Part shown: piece by piece, positions 32,011-38,838 of the stretch | Position numbering within the stretch: position 1 is the stretch's first letter | Layout of the letters: every line of letters begins with the position of its first letter | NCBI GenBank assembly: GCA_036558545.1 | Contig: DATBFJ010000029.1 | Span: forward strand, 1-64,000 | Origin: JALYGJ01 sp036558545 | GTDB taxonomy: Bacteria > Chloroflexota > Limnocylindria > Limnocylindrales > CSP1-4 | Reading direction: 5' to 3' | Length of the DNA stretch: 64,000 nt | Notes under the pieces: generated by a model | Databases searched by the model: none | The model's input: only the letters and a program-made list of their open reading frames with translations | What the model was told of the DNA's origin: nothing | Program-made: the position numbers and the translations under genes

Positions 32011-32435
32011 CCGACCTTCTCCGTGACCTTTCCCTGCTGCAGGATGCGGATGGCGTTGCCGAATGGATCGCGCAGTCCCATGTCAGTGCCGTAGAAGTGC
32101 TCCGTCGGCTCCATCGTGAAGTCGGTGACTCCGCGCTCCTTGAGCGTTTCATAGAAACCCACGGCATCGTCGGTAATGAATACCGGGCCGCCCAGCGCGC
32201 CCTTGCTGATCAGCTCTCGGAGCTGCGCGGCCGTCGCCTCGTCGTGCAGTGGAGGACCCGGCTCCTCGAGGTTCATCTCCGTGCCGTTCTCGCCCGGAAC
32301 GCGGACCGTGAGCCAGCGGTAACCACCCTGGCGCACGTCATTTCCCTTCTCGAGCCCAAGCTTGTTTACATAGAAATCGAGCGCTTCGTCCTTGTCGAGT
32401 ACGTAGATCGAAGCGACGCTGAATTTCGTGATCAT
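32007..32435 (-). CDS. VOC (glyoxalase/bleomycin resistance) family protein
   Basis: The 142-residue protein carries two beta-alpha-beta-beta-beta modules of the vicinal oxygen chelate superfamily. Module one is VASIYVLDKDEALDFYVNKLGL. Module two is GPVFITDDAVGFYETLKERGV with DPFGNAIRIL at the end. VOC proteins include glyoxalases, dioxygenases and resistance proteins, so no substrate can be assigned. It lies 22 bases after an AraC-type regulator on the same strand, suggesting joint transcription. Confidence 0.88.
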   Translation of the reverse strand: MITKFSVASIYVLDKDEALDFYVNKLGLEKGNDVRQGGYRWLTVRVPGENGTEMNLEEPGPPLHDEATAAQLRELISKGALGGPVFITDDAVGFYETLKERGVTDFTMEPTEHFYGTDMGLRDPFGNAIRILQQGKVTEKVG

Positions 32436-32457
32436 GGCCTATTTCTCCCGAGTGGCG

Positions 32458-32943
32458 TTATTCATGGAGCAGGTCATTCACCGTAGACCCGGTCGGTCGG
32501 AATGGCTTCTCCAAAACTGCTGCTTTTCGATCAGTTGCGCCTGGTGTCGCCGGCGACCACGGCCGCATCGCAGTGAGCTGGACGCAGTGCGGGGCCACGA
32601 CCGGGCCGTGCCCCATTCGATATTCAGACGGCGTCTCGCCGACGACCTCGCGGAAGGTCCGGCTGAAGGTTCCGAGGCTCGTAAATCCAACTGCGAAACA
32701 AATCTCGGTCACGGTCTGATCCGTTTCCCGGAGCAGGAACATCGATCGCTCGACCCGGCGTCGTTGCAGGTAGCGGTGTGGAGTCTCGCCGAAAACGGTC
32801 TTGAAGCTGCGGCTGAAATGGGCCTCGGAAACGCACGCTACGGCAGCCACTTTGCCGACGTTCAACGGCTCCGCATAGGCACGGTCCATTGCGTCCCGCG
32901 CCCTCAACAGGCGTCGGTTGAAGTCTTCTGCCGCGCGGCTCAC
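32458..32943 (-). CDS. AraC-family transcriptional regulator
   Basis: The 161-residue product has the two helix-turn-helix motifs of AraC proteins at its N-terminus: VGKVAAVACVSEAHFSRSFK and EICFAVGFTSLGTFSRTFRE, with ETPHRYLQRRRVERS between and PSEYR after. Most AraC proteins have the DNA-binding domain at the C-terminus; here it comes first and a poorly conserved tail of about 50 residues follows. GTG 32943 has a TACTAG hexamer 10 bases upstream. It probably regulates the adjoining VOC gene. Confidence 0.88.
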   Translation of the reverse strand: MSRAAEDFNRRLLRARDAMDRAYAEPLNVGKVAAVACVSEAHFSRSFKTVFGETPHRYLQRRRVERSMFLLRETDQTVTEICFAVGFTSLGTFSRTFREVVGETPSEYRMGHGPVVAPHCVQLTAMRPWSPATPGATDRKAAVLEKPFRPTGSTVNDLLHE

Positions 32944-32953
32944 GACGCAAACG

Positions 32954-32980
32954 CTAGTACACGGCCTCGAAACCTATACT
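32954..32980. promoter_or_regulatory. Divergent promoters of the AraC regulator and def
   Basis: On the + strand TATACT (32975-32980) ends 9 bases before the def ATG. On the - strand TACTAG (32959-32954, preceded by TG) ends 10 bases before the AraC-gene GTG. Both predict very short or absent leaders, and the two core promoters lie back to back. Confidence 0.6.
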
Positions 32981-32989
32981 CCGGCTCGC

Positions 32990-33505
32990 ATGAGCGTTCT
33001 CCCGATCATCACCCTTGGCGACCCCAGGTTGCGGCTGAAGGGTGAGCCCGTCGACTCCTTTGGCAAGTACCTCTCGGAGCTGCTCGACGACCTCGCGCAG
33101 ACGATGCGCGCCGCACCGGGAGTCGGCCTCGCCGCTCCTCAGCTCGGCGTTGCTCTCCAGGCCTGTGTCGTCGAGGTCGAAGGCCAGCTGCACGAGCTCG
33201 TCAACCCAAGGATCGTGCGCTCGACCGGCGAGGACAATGACCTCGAGGGGTGCCTCTCGATCCCGGGCTACGTCGCGTACGTGACGCGCAAAGAGCAGGT
33301 CTGGGTCGTGGCACAGAACCGCCACGGTCGCAAGATCAAGGTCAACGGCAGGGGCCTTCTTTCGCGAGCGATGCAGCACGAGCTTGACCACCTCGCGGGC
33401 AAGCTGTACATCGACTACCTCGACTCGATGGACGACCTGATCCCAGTAGCCCAGCTTCAGGACGAGGTCGCATCCGAGGACCTGGAGCTCGCCCCACTCG
33501 CGTGA
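32990..33505 (+). CDS. def: Peptide deformylase
   Basis: Def removes the formyl group from nascent N-formyl-Met chains using a metal ion. The 171-residue protein has the three motifs GVGLAAPQLG, EGCLSIPGY (metal Cys) and QHELDHLAG (HExxH). ATG 32990 is chosen because the -10 TATACT lies 9 bases upstream; an in-frame ATG at 32918 would lie upstream of the promoter. fmt follows 10 bases after the stop, pairing addition and removal of the formyl group. Confidence 0.97.
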   Translation: MSVLPIITLGDPRLRLKGEPVDSFGKYLSELLDDLAQTMRAAPGVGLAAPQLGVALQACVVEVEGQLHELVNPRIVRSTGEDNDLEGCLSIPGYVAYVTRKEQVWVVAQNRHGRKIKVNGRGLLSRAMQHELDHLAGKLYIDYLDSMDDLIPVAQLQDEVASEDLELAPLA

Positions 33506-33515
33506 CTGGCGGCGC

Positions 33516-34466
33516 TTGACTGACAAGGCGCGCACCATCTTCCTGGGCACCGGTGCGTTTGCCGTGCCTGTCGTCGAAGCTCTGGCCGGGCACCGCCTGG
33601 TCGAGCTCGTCGCCGTGGTCACGGCACCGCACCGCGAGGACGCAAGGGGCAGGCCGATCGAGCCTCCCGTCGCCGCGTGGGCAACTGTCAATGGCATCCC
33701 GACCTTCCGTCCCGCCCGGCTTCGGACTCCGGCTGCCGTCGAGCACATCCGCGACCACGCCCCGGATCTGCTCGTTCTGGCGGACTACGGACAGATAGTT
33801 CCTGAGGAGCTGCTCGAGCTACCGGCTCACGGTGCGCTCAACCTGCACCCCTCCCTTCTGCCGCGCTACCGCGGAGCAACTCCGATACCGGCTGCCATCC
33901 TGGCAGGCGACGAGGAGACCGGCGTCACCCTGATGCGCATGGACTCGGGGCTGGACACGGGCCCGATCGTTGCCCAGGAGCGCGTTCCAATCGACCCGGG
34001 TGAGACAGCCCCCCAACTTGGGGCGCGGCTCGCCGGTCTTGCGGCCAGCGTCCTCACGCGCGATCTGGAAGCCTGGCTCACCGGAGCGCTCGCCGCCTCG
34101 CCGCAGCCCGACGTCGGGGTGTCCCAGACACGTTCGCTGCGCCGCGAAGATGGCCGGCTGGATCCGGGCAAGATCGCCGCCGAGCTGGAGAGGCAGGTTC
34201 GGGCGTACCAGCCGTGGCCCGGTAGCTTCACTGAAGTCGGTGCTACGCGCCTGGTCGTTTGGCAGGCGCATCCAGTCAGCATGGATGGAGCTGGCGTCAA
34301 AGCCGGTGACCTCTATCGAACGCCCGACGGTGGCATCTCCCTGCGGGTCTCGGACGGTGGCCTGCAACTCGACGAAGTTCAGCCTGCGGGTGGCAAACGC
34401 ATGACCGGAGCCGAGCTGGTGCGCGGCCGATCAAATCTCACGACGAACGAGAGGAACGACGCGTGA
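33516..34466 (+). CDS. fmt: Methionyl-tRNA formyltransferase
   Basis: Fmt formylates initiator Met-tRNA from 10-formyltetrahydrofolate. The 316-residue protein shows FLGTGAFAVPVVEAL at the start. The active-site region is GALNLHPSLLPRYRGATPIPAAIL (Asn and His visible), and TGVTLMRMDSGLDTGPIVAQ holds the catalytic Asp. The C-terminal OB-like domain contains RAYQPWPGSFTEV. The start is TTG 33516; no ATG is near. It overlaps the following S51 peptidase gene by 4 bases (GTGA). Confidence 0.96.
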   Translation: MTDKARTIFLGTGAFAVPVVEALAGHRLVELVAVVTAPHREDARGRPIEPPVAAWATVNGIPTFRPARLRTPAAVEHIRDHAPDLLVLADYGQIVPEELLELPAHGALNLHPSLLPRYRGATPIPAAILAGDEETGVTLMRMDSGLDTGPIVAQERVPIDPGETAPQLGARLAGLAASVLTRDLEAWLTGALAASPQPDVGVSQTRSLRREDGRLDPGKIAAELERQVRAYQPWPGSFTEVGATRLVVWQAHPVSMDGAGVKAGDLYRTPDGGISLRVSDGGLQLDEVQPAGGKRMTGAELVRGRSNLTTNERNDA

Positions 34467-35131
34467 AGCTTCTGCTCACCTCGGGTGGAATCACGAACAA
34501 GTGCATCAAGAATGCGCTCGTGGAACTCTTGGGCAAGCCCATTGCGGACTCCGACGCCCTGTGCATCCCGACCGCAGCCTATGGCCATCCAGATGTCCAT
34601 CCTGTAAACGCCTGGGCGTTCATCAGCGGCAGGCTGCCCATGACCGCATTGGGCTGGAAGTCGATGGGCGTGCTCGAACTTACCGCCCTGCCCAGCATGG
34701 ACCGAGAAAAGTGGGAGCCTTGGGTGCGAAAGACCGACGTTTTCCTGGTCGACGGAGGCGATCCTCTCTACCTGTGCTACTGGATGCGCCAGTCAGGGAT
34801 GGCCGAACTCATGGCCGAGTTGGACGACACGGTCTACGTCGGCGTGAGCGCGGGAAGCATGGTCATGACTCCCCGGATCGGCGAGGCTTTCGTGAACTGG
34901 AAGCCGCCGAGCGGGGGAGACGAGACGCTCGGAGTCGTGGATTTTTCGATATTTCCGCATATCGATAACCCCGACCTGTCCTCGAACACGATGTCCGCCG
35001 CCGAGGAATGGGCGGCGGGATTGGGCAATCCGGCCTACGCGATCGACGACGAGACCGCTTTCAAGGTTGTCGACGGACAGGTCGAGGTCGTATCGGAGGG
35101 TCGTTGGAAGTTTCTCGGAGCGCAATCATGA
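34463..35131 (+). CDS. Peptidase S51 / dipeptidase E-like protein, copy 1
   Basis: The 222-residue product belongs to the peptidase S51 (dipeptidase E, type 1 glutamine amidotransferase-like) family. It shows LLLTSGG at the N-terminus, VFLVDGGDPLYL and the nucleophile elbow GVSAGSM (Ser129). SIFPHIDNPDL carries a likely catalytic His166. Family members cleave aspartyl dipeptides or cyanophycin fragments; the true substrate here is unknown. It is cytoplasmic, with no signal peptide. GTG 34463 overlaps fmt. It is followed by a close paralogue with a 4-base overlap. Confidence 0.88.
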   Translation: MKLLLTSGGITNKCIKNALVELLGKPIADSDALCIPTAAYGHPDVHPVNAWAFISGRLPMTALGWKSMGVLELTALPSMDREKWEPWVRKTDVFLVDGGDPLYLCYWMRQSGMAELMAELDDTVYVGVSAGSMVMTPRIGEAFVNWKPPSGGDETLGVVDFSIFPHIDNPDLSSNTMSAAEEWAAGLGNPAYAIDDETAFKVVDGQVEVVSEGRWKFLGAQS

Positions 35132-35793
35132 AGTTGCTCCTGACCTCGGCGGGCATCAATAATCCGACCATCGAAGGCGCGCTCGTTGACCTGCTGGGCA
35201 AGCCGATCGCCGACTGTGACGCTTTGTGCATCCCGACCGCCGGCTACGGCAACCATGCGCAATCGTTTGCCGGGCCGTGGCGCTTCATCGCCGGCAAGTC
35301 CCAGCAGCCAATGACCGAAATCGGCTGGAAATCGGTCGGGGTGCTCGAGTTGACGGCGCTGCCCAGCCTTCCGAAGGAGCGCTGGGTTTCGTGGGTGCGA
35401 AACGCTGACGTTCTGCTGGCAAACGGTGGCGACGCCGCCTACCTCGCGCGCTGGATGCGCGATTCGGGACTCGCCGATCTGATTCCCACGCTCGACCGCC
35501 AGGTCTACGTCGGCTTCAGCGGCGGGAGCATGGCGCTCGCGCCCCGAATTGGGACGGACTTTCTCTACACCCCGCCACCGGCGAGCGATGAGACGCTCGG
35601 CCTGATTGACTTCTCGATCTTTCCCCATGTCGACCATCCTGATCTGCCCGAAAACACGATGGCCGCCGCGGAGAAATGGGCGGCCGAGGTTGGCAACCCT
35701 GCCTATGCGATAGACGACGCGACGGCCATCCGGGTTGTCGGCGACAAGGTGGATGTCGTGACCGAGGGCCACTGGCGCCTGTTCAACCGCTAA
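35128..35793 (+). CDS. Peptidase S51 / dipeptidase E-like protein, copy 2
   Basis: A tandem paralogue of the preceding gene: 221 residues sharing MKLLLTS.GI, LLGKPIAD, DALCIPTA, GWKSVGVLELTALPS, DETLG, DFSIFPH and GNPAYAIDD with copy 1. The nucleophile elbow is GFSGGSM instead of GVSAGSM: the Ser (131) remains but the usual Ala after it is Gly. DVLLANGGDAAYL replaces VFLVDGGDPLYL. The two copies have clearly diverged, hinting at different substrates or a hetero-oligomer. ATG 35128 overlaps copy 1 (ATGA). Confidence 0.88.
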   Translation: MKLLLTSAGINNPTIEGALVDLLGKPIADCDALCIPTAGYGNHAQSFAGPWRFIAGKSQQPMTEIGWKSVGVLELTALPSLPKERWVSWVRNADVLLANGGDAAYLARWMRDSGLADLIPTLDRQVYVGFSGGSMALAPRIGTDFLYTPPPASDETLGLIDFSIFPHVDHPDLPENTMAAAEKWAAEVGNPAYAIDDATAIRVVGDKVDVVTEGHWRLFNR

Positions 35794-35811
35794 ACGGCCG
35801 TTGTGAGCCGA

Positions 35812-35833
35812 TACCGGGAGTAACCGGTACGAT
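35812..35833 (+). promoter_or_regulatory. rlmN promoter with overlapping inverted repeat
   Basis: TACGAT (35828-35833) ends 6 bases before ATG 35840, predicting a leaderless mRNA. An inverted repeat TACCGG (35812-35817) / CCGGTA (35824-35829) overlaps the -10 and could be an operator. Confidence 0.45.
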
Positions 35834-35839
35834 GCGGCG

Positions 35840-37054
35840 ATGGGCTCCGAAACCTTGCCGGAGCAACGGGTATCGCCACTGATCAGCCTCCCACCCGCCG
35901 GCATGCGCGACACGCGTCCCGGGTTGTCCGGAGTTCCGGCCGATGACCTCAACGGCTGGCTCACCAATCGCGGACAGCCTACGTACCGGGCGCGCCAGCT
36001 TGCCGATCACATCTGGTCGGGTTCGGCCCAGTCCAGCGACGAGCTCTCGACGTTGCCTGGCGCGCTGCGTTCTGAGCTGGAGAAGGTCTATCGCGTCACG
36101 ACATTGGCCTCGACCGACGTGACAGCCGCGGACAACGGCCTTACCCAGAAGGCGCTTCATCGCCTTGACGACGGCCGCTTGGTCGAATCTGTGCTGATGC
36201 GCTACCCGGCACGCGGATGGCGTCGCGCGCGAGCCACGGTGTGCATCTCGAGCCAGGCCGGCTGCGCGGTCGGCTGTCCGTTCTGTGCCACAGGCGAGCT
36301 GGGCTTCAGCCGCGACCTCGACGTGGCGGAGATGGTCGACCAGGTCCGCTTCTGGCGGCAGTGGCTGGCGGGTGTCGGGCAGCGGCTTACCAACGTCGTC
36401 TTCATGGGCATGGGCGAGCCTCTGCTCAACGCGGACAGGGTCATGGACGCTGCTGCTGCGATCACGGATCCCGAGCGTTTTGGGCTCGGCGCGCGCCATG
36501 TGACCATCTCGACCAGTGGCGTCGTGCCCGGGATGGATCGGCTTACGCGCGAACGGCCGCAATACACGTTGGCGGTTTCGCTGCACGCCGCGCGACCGCA
36601 GTTGCGCGACGTGCTGGTGCCGCTCAATCGGCGCTATCCGGTGAACGAGGTACTGGCCGCCGCGGACCGCTACGCAGACGCCACGCACCGCCGCATCACC
36701 TACGAATACGTGATGATCGATGGGATCAACGACACGCCCCACGACGCGGCAGCGCTCGGCGACCTGCTGCAGGGCCGCTTGGCACACGTCAACCTGATAC
36801 CGATGAATCCAGTCGCGCACACGCCCTGGCGGCCGAGCTCGATAGATCGAACCGAGGCCTTCGCGACGATCCTGCGCAACGTCGGCATCGAGACCACGGT
36901 GCGACGCAACCGCGGTATCGACATCGGCGCCGCCTGCGGCCAGCTGGCTGCCGACCGCGCCGGCGCCCCCGCTCCAGCAGCTGTCGCGCGCCGGCGCGAG
37001 CTGCTCGTCGTCCAGTCGGCCGAGGCGCTCAGCGGCGCCCCGCAGTCTCAGTAG
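35840..37054 (+). CDS. rlmN: 23S rRNA / tRNA adenine-C2 methyltransferase RlmN
   Basis: RlmN is a radical-SAM enzyme methylating A2503 of 23S rRNA and A37 of some tRNAs. The 404-residue protein has the iron-sulphur motif CAVGCPFC, GMGEPLLN, STSGVVPGMDRL and LAVSLHA. The second catalytic Cys is in the C-terminal RGIDIGAACGQL. About 30 N-terminal residues precede the conserved domain, so a start further inside is possible, but the promoter and ATG at 35840 fit a leaderless start. rpe follows 11 bases later. Confidence 0.96.
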   Translation: MGSETLPEQRVSPLISLPPAGMRDTRPGLSGVPADDLNGWLTNRGQPTYRARQLADHIWSGSAQSSDELSTLPGALRSELEKVYRVTTLASTDVTAADNGLTQKALHRLDDGRLVESVLMRYPARGWRRARATVCISSQAGCAVGCPFCATGELGFSRDLDVAEMVDQVRFWRQWLAGVGQRLTNVVFMGMGEPLLNADRVMDAAAAITDPERFGLGARHVTISTSGVVPGMDRLTRERPQYTLAVSLHAARPQLRDVLVPLNRRYPVNEVLAAADRYADATHRRITYEYVMIDGINDTPHDAAALGDLLQGRLAHVNLIPMNPVAHTPWRPSSIDRTEAFATILRNVGIETTVRRNRGIDIGAACGQLAADRAGAPAPAAVARRRELLVVQSAEALSGAPQSQ

Positions 37055-37065
37055 CCCACGTCGCC

Positions 37066-37761
37066 GTGGGCCGCGACGTGCAGGTCGCCGCAAGCATCAC
37101 GACCGCCGATTTCGGCAATCTCTATCGCGTCGTACGCAAGCTCGAGCGCGCCGGCGTCGATAGATTGCATCTCGACGTGATGGACGGCCATTTCGTCCCG
37201 AACATAACCTTCGGGCCTGACGTAGTCGCGGCGATTCGACGCCTGTCAAAGTTGCCCATCGACGCTCATCTTATGATCAGCGAGCCCGGCCGGTACATGG
37301 ATCGCTTCATCGCGGCAGGCGCCGACACGCTGACGTTCCATGTCGAGGTTGACGCCAGTGACGACTCGAAGCGCGCGACGATAGAGCAGATCCGCCTGGC
37401 TCGCCGCGCCCCGGGTCTCGCCGTGTCTCCGGAGACTCCGATCGAGGCCGTGTGCGACTTCCTGGACGAGCTCGCGATCATCATGGTCATGACGGTGCAG
37501 CCAGGCTTCGGAGGCCAGTATTTCATGCCTGAGCCGGCAGCCAAGATCGCCGAAGCTCGTCGTCTCCTTGGCGATCGGCCCGGTACCTCCGTGCATGTTG
37601 ATGGCGGAGTCAGCGCCGACACGGCGGGTATCGTCGGCGGCTATGGCGTGGATGTGTGCGTCGTCGGGTCCGCGCTTTTCCAGCGCGGACGCGATACCGC
37701 TCTCGAGGTCAAGGCGGTCAAGCGCGAGGCGCGCTACGCCCAGAACGCCGAGTCGGCATAG
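37066..37761 (+). CDS. rpe: Ribulose-phosphate 3-epimerase
   Basis: Rpe interconverts ribulose 5-phosphate and xylulose 5-phosphate. The 231-residue TIM barrel has the metal ligands in HLDVMDGHFVPNITFGP, DAHLMIS and HVDGGVS, and the substrate loop MVMTVQPGFGGQ. The N-terminal motif reads VAASITTADFGNL where most family members have PSILSADF, so it is slightly divergent. GTG 37066 is used; the same frame is open far upstream, over rlmN, as non-coding shadow. dtd follows 2 bases after the stop. Confidence 0.94.
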   Translation: MGRDVQVAASITTADFGNLYRVVRKLERAGVDRLHLDVMDGHFVPNITFGPDVVAAIRRLSKLPIDAHLMISEPGRYMDRFIAAGADTLTFHVEVDASDDSKRATIEQIRLARRAPGLAVSPETPIEAVCDFLDELAIIMVMTVQPGFGGQYFMPEPAAKIAEARRLLGDRPGTSVHVDGGVSADTAGIVGGYGVDVCVVGSALFQRGRDTALEVKAVKREARYAQNAESA

Positions 37762-37763
37762 CG

Positions 37764-38210
37764 GTGCGCTTGCTGCTCCAGCGCGTCACCCGTGCGAAGG
37801 TCAGCGTCAGTGGGACGGTGGTCGGTGAGATTGGCCCGGGACTGCTGGTCCTCGTCGGGGTGGGGCATGAAGACACGGAGGAGGCAACCCGAGCGATGGC
37901 AAGCAAGGCCGTCGATCTGCGCATCTTCCGCGACGACGAGGGCAAGACAAACCGATCGTTGCTCGACGTCGGCGGCGCCGTGCTGGCAATCAGCCAGTTC
38001 ACACTGTTCGCAGATACTCGCAAGGGACGCCGACCGTCATTCCTCGACGCGGCCGCACCCGACCAGGGCAACGCGCTCTATGAAGCGTTTTGCGCGGCAG
38101 TCGAGCAGCGTGGCGTTAAGGTCGCCAAAGGGGTCTTCGGGGCCGAGATGCAGGTCGAGCTGGTCAACGACGGACCGATGACGATCTGGCTCGACTCGGC
38201 GGCCGGTTGA
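37764..38210 (+). CDS. dtd: D-aminoacyl-tRNA deacylase
   Basis: Dtd hydrolyses D-aminoacyl-tRNAs and glycyl-tRNA-Ala, protecting translation. The 148-residue protein begins VRLLLQRVTRAKVSV and has both active-site motifs, SQFTLFADTRKGRRPSF and NDGPMTIWLDS. The start is GTG 37764. Upstream reading in the same frame overlaps rpe and is not coding. It ends the def-fmt-S51-S51-rlmN-rpe-dtd run and is convergent with rpmB. Confidence 0.96.
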   Translation: MRLLLQRVTRAKVSVSGTVVGEIGPGLLVLVGVGHEDTEEATRAMASKAVDLRIFRDDEGKTNRSLLDVGGAVLAISQFTLFADTRKGRRPSFLDAAAPDQGNALYEAFCAAVEQRGVKVAKGVFGAEMQVELVNDGPMTIWLDSAAG

Positions 38211-38227
38211 CGGCCGCGCGGGCGTAA

Positions 38228-38422
38228 CTAGGCGGTTTTCTGAAGGGTTCGTTGGCAGCGGGTGCATACCAGCACCCGGCTGGTCTTGCCGTTGCGCTCG
38301 AGCTGCATTGGCTGCAGGTTCGCGATCATGCGACGGTGCGCGCGGACGCGGTTCATACCCACTGACTGCGGGTTGAATCCGCCCATCGATGTCTTTCCGC
38401 AAATTGCGCACATGCGAGCCAT
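38228..38422 (-). CDS. rpmB: 50S ribosomal protein bL28 (zinc-type)
   Basis: The 64-residue protein starts MARMCAICGKTSMGG and contains NRVRAHRRMIANLQPM and the C-terminal VLVCTRCQRTL. The two CxxC pairs mark the zinc-binding form. rpmB placed divergently from asp23-fakA-recG is a conserved order in Gram-positive-type bacteria. Either ATG 38422 or ATG 38413 could be used; GGAG lies 14 bases before the first. Confidence 0.96.
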   Translation of the reverse strand: MARMCAICGKTSMGGFNPQSVGMNRVRAHRRMIANLQPMQLERNGKTSRVLVCTRCQRTLQKTA

Positions 38423-38481
38423 GGTCGTACGAGACTCCAGATCAAGGGAGAAAGGCGCACCGAACAGCCGCGCCGGCTGTC

Positions 38482-38490
38482 TACTATAGC
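38482..38490. promoter_or_regulatory. Shared bidirectional -10 of rpmB and the asp23 gene
   Basis: TACTATAGC holds TATAGT on the minus strand (38488-38483) for rpmB. On the plus strand it holds TACTAT (38482-38487), or TATAGC shifted by three, 6 bases before the asp23 GTG. The same bases can serve both directions. Confidence 0.5.
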
Positions 38491-38493
38491 AGG

Positions 38494-38838
38494 GTGCCGA
38501 ACGCGCCAGACTCGGGGCCGTCGTCGGGCCGGCAGCCAGCGGTCGACGAGCGCCAGGTAGCCCGCATCGCGCGTAACGCAGCCCTCAGCGTGTACGGGGT
38601 CAAGGACGTAGTCAGTGCGCGCTGGTATCAGCGCCTTGGCGACGTGATCGGTTTCGGGCCGCACGGTGTCAGCGTGCGCACCGCGCCGGCGCTCGAGGTC
38701 GCAGTGAACGTGGAGCTGGCGCCCGAGGTGCCGCGCGACAGCGTCCTGTCGAACGTGGCGGACGCCATCAAGTACACGGTTCAACGTGACATCGGCCAAC
38801 CGATATCCGCGCTGACGTTGACGGTCGACGGCACGTGA
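38494..38838 (+). CDS. Asp23/Gls24 family envelope stress protein (YloU-like)
   Basis: The 114-residue protein has the Asp23 fold pattern: VARIARNAALSVYGVKDV near the N-terminus, then VRTAPALEVAVNVELAPEVPRDSVLSNVADAIKYTV (visible as VLSNVADAIKYTV) and LTLTVDG at the end. YloU-type members are paired with YloV/FakA-like DAK2 proteins as here. Their role is not firmly known; Asp23 of Staphylococcus is membrane-associated. GTG 38494 fits a leaderless start. The next gene overlaps by 4 bases. Confidence 0.88.
   Translation: MPNAPDSGPSSGRQPAVDERQVARIARNAALSVYGVKDVVSARWYQRLGDVIGFGPHGVSVRTAPALEVAVNVELAPEVPRDSVLSNVADAIKYTVQRDIGQPISALTLTVDGT

Noticed and set aside
35008..35127. Upstream extension of the second S51 peptidase
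   Set aside because: The extension overlaps copy 1 in another frame and lacks family similarity; ATG 35128 matches the copy 1 N-terminus exactly.
36217..37065. Long N-terminal extension of rpe, which would make a fusion protein
   Set aside because: It is rlmN in another frame, Arg-rich and without domains; Rpe similarity begins at about 37085.
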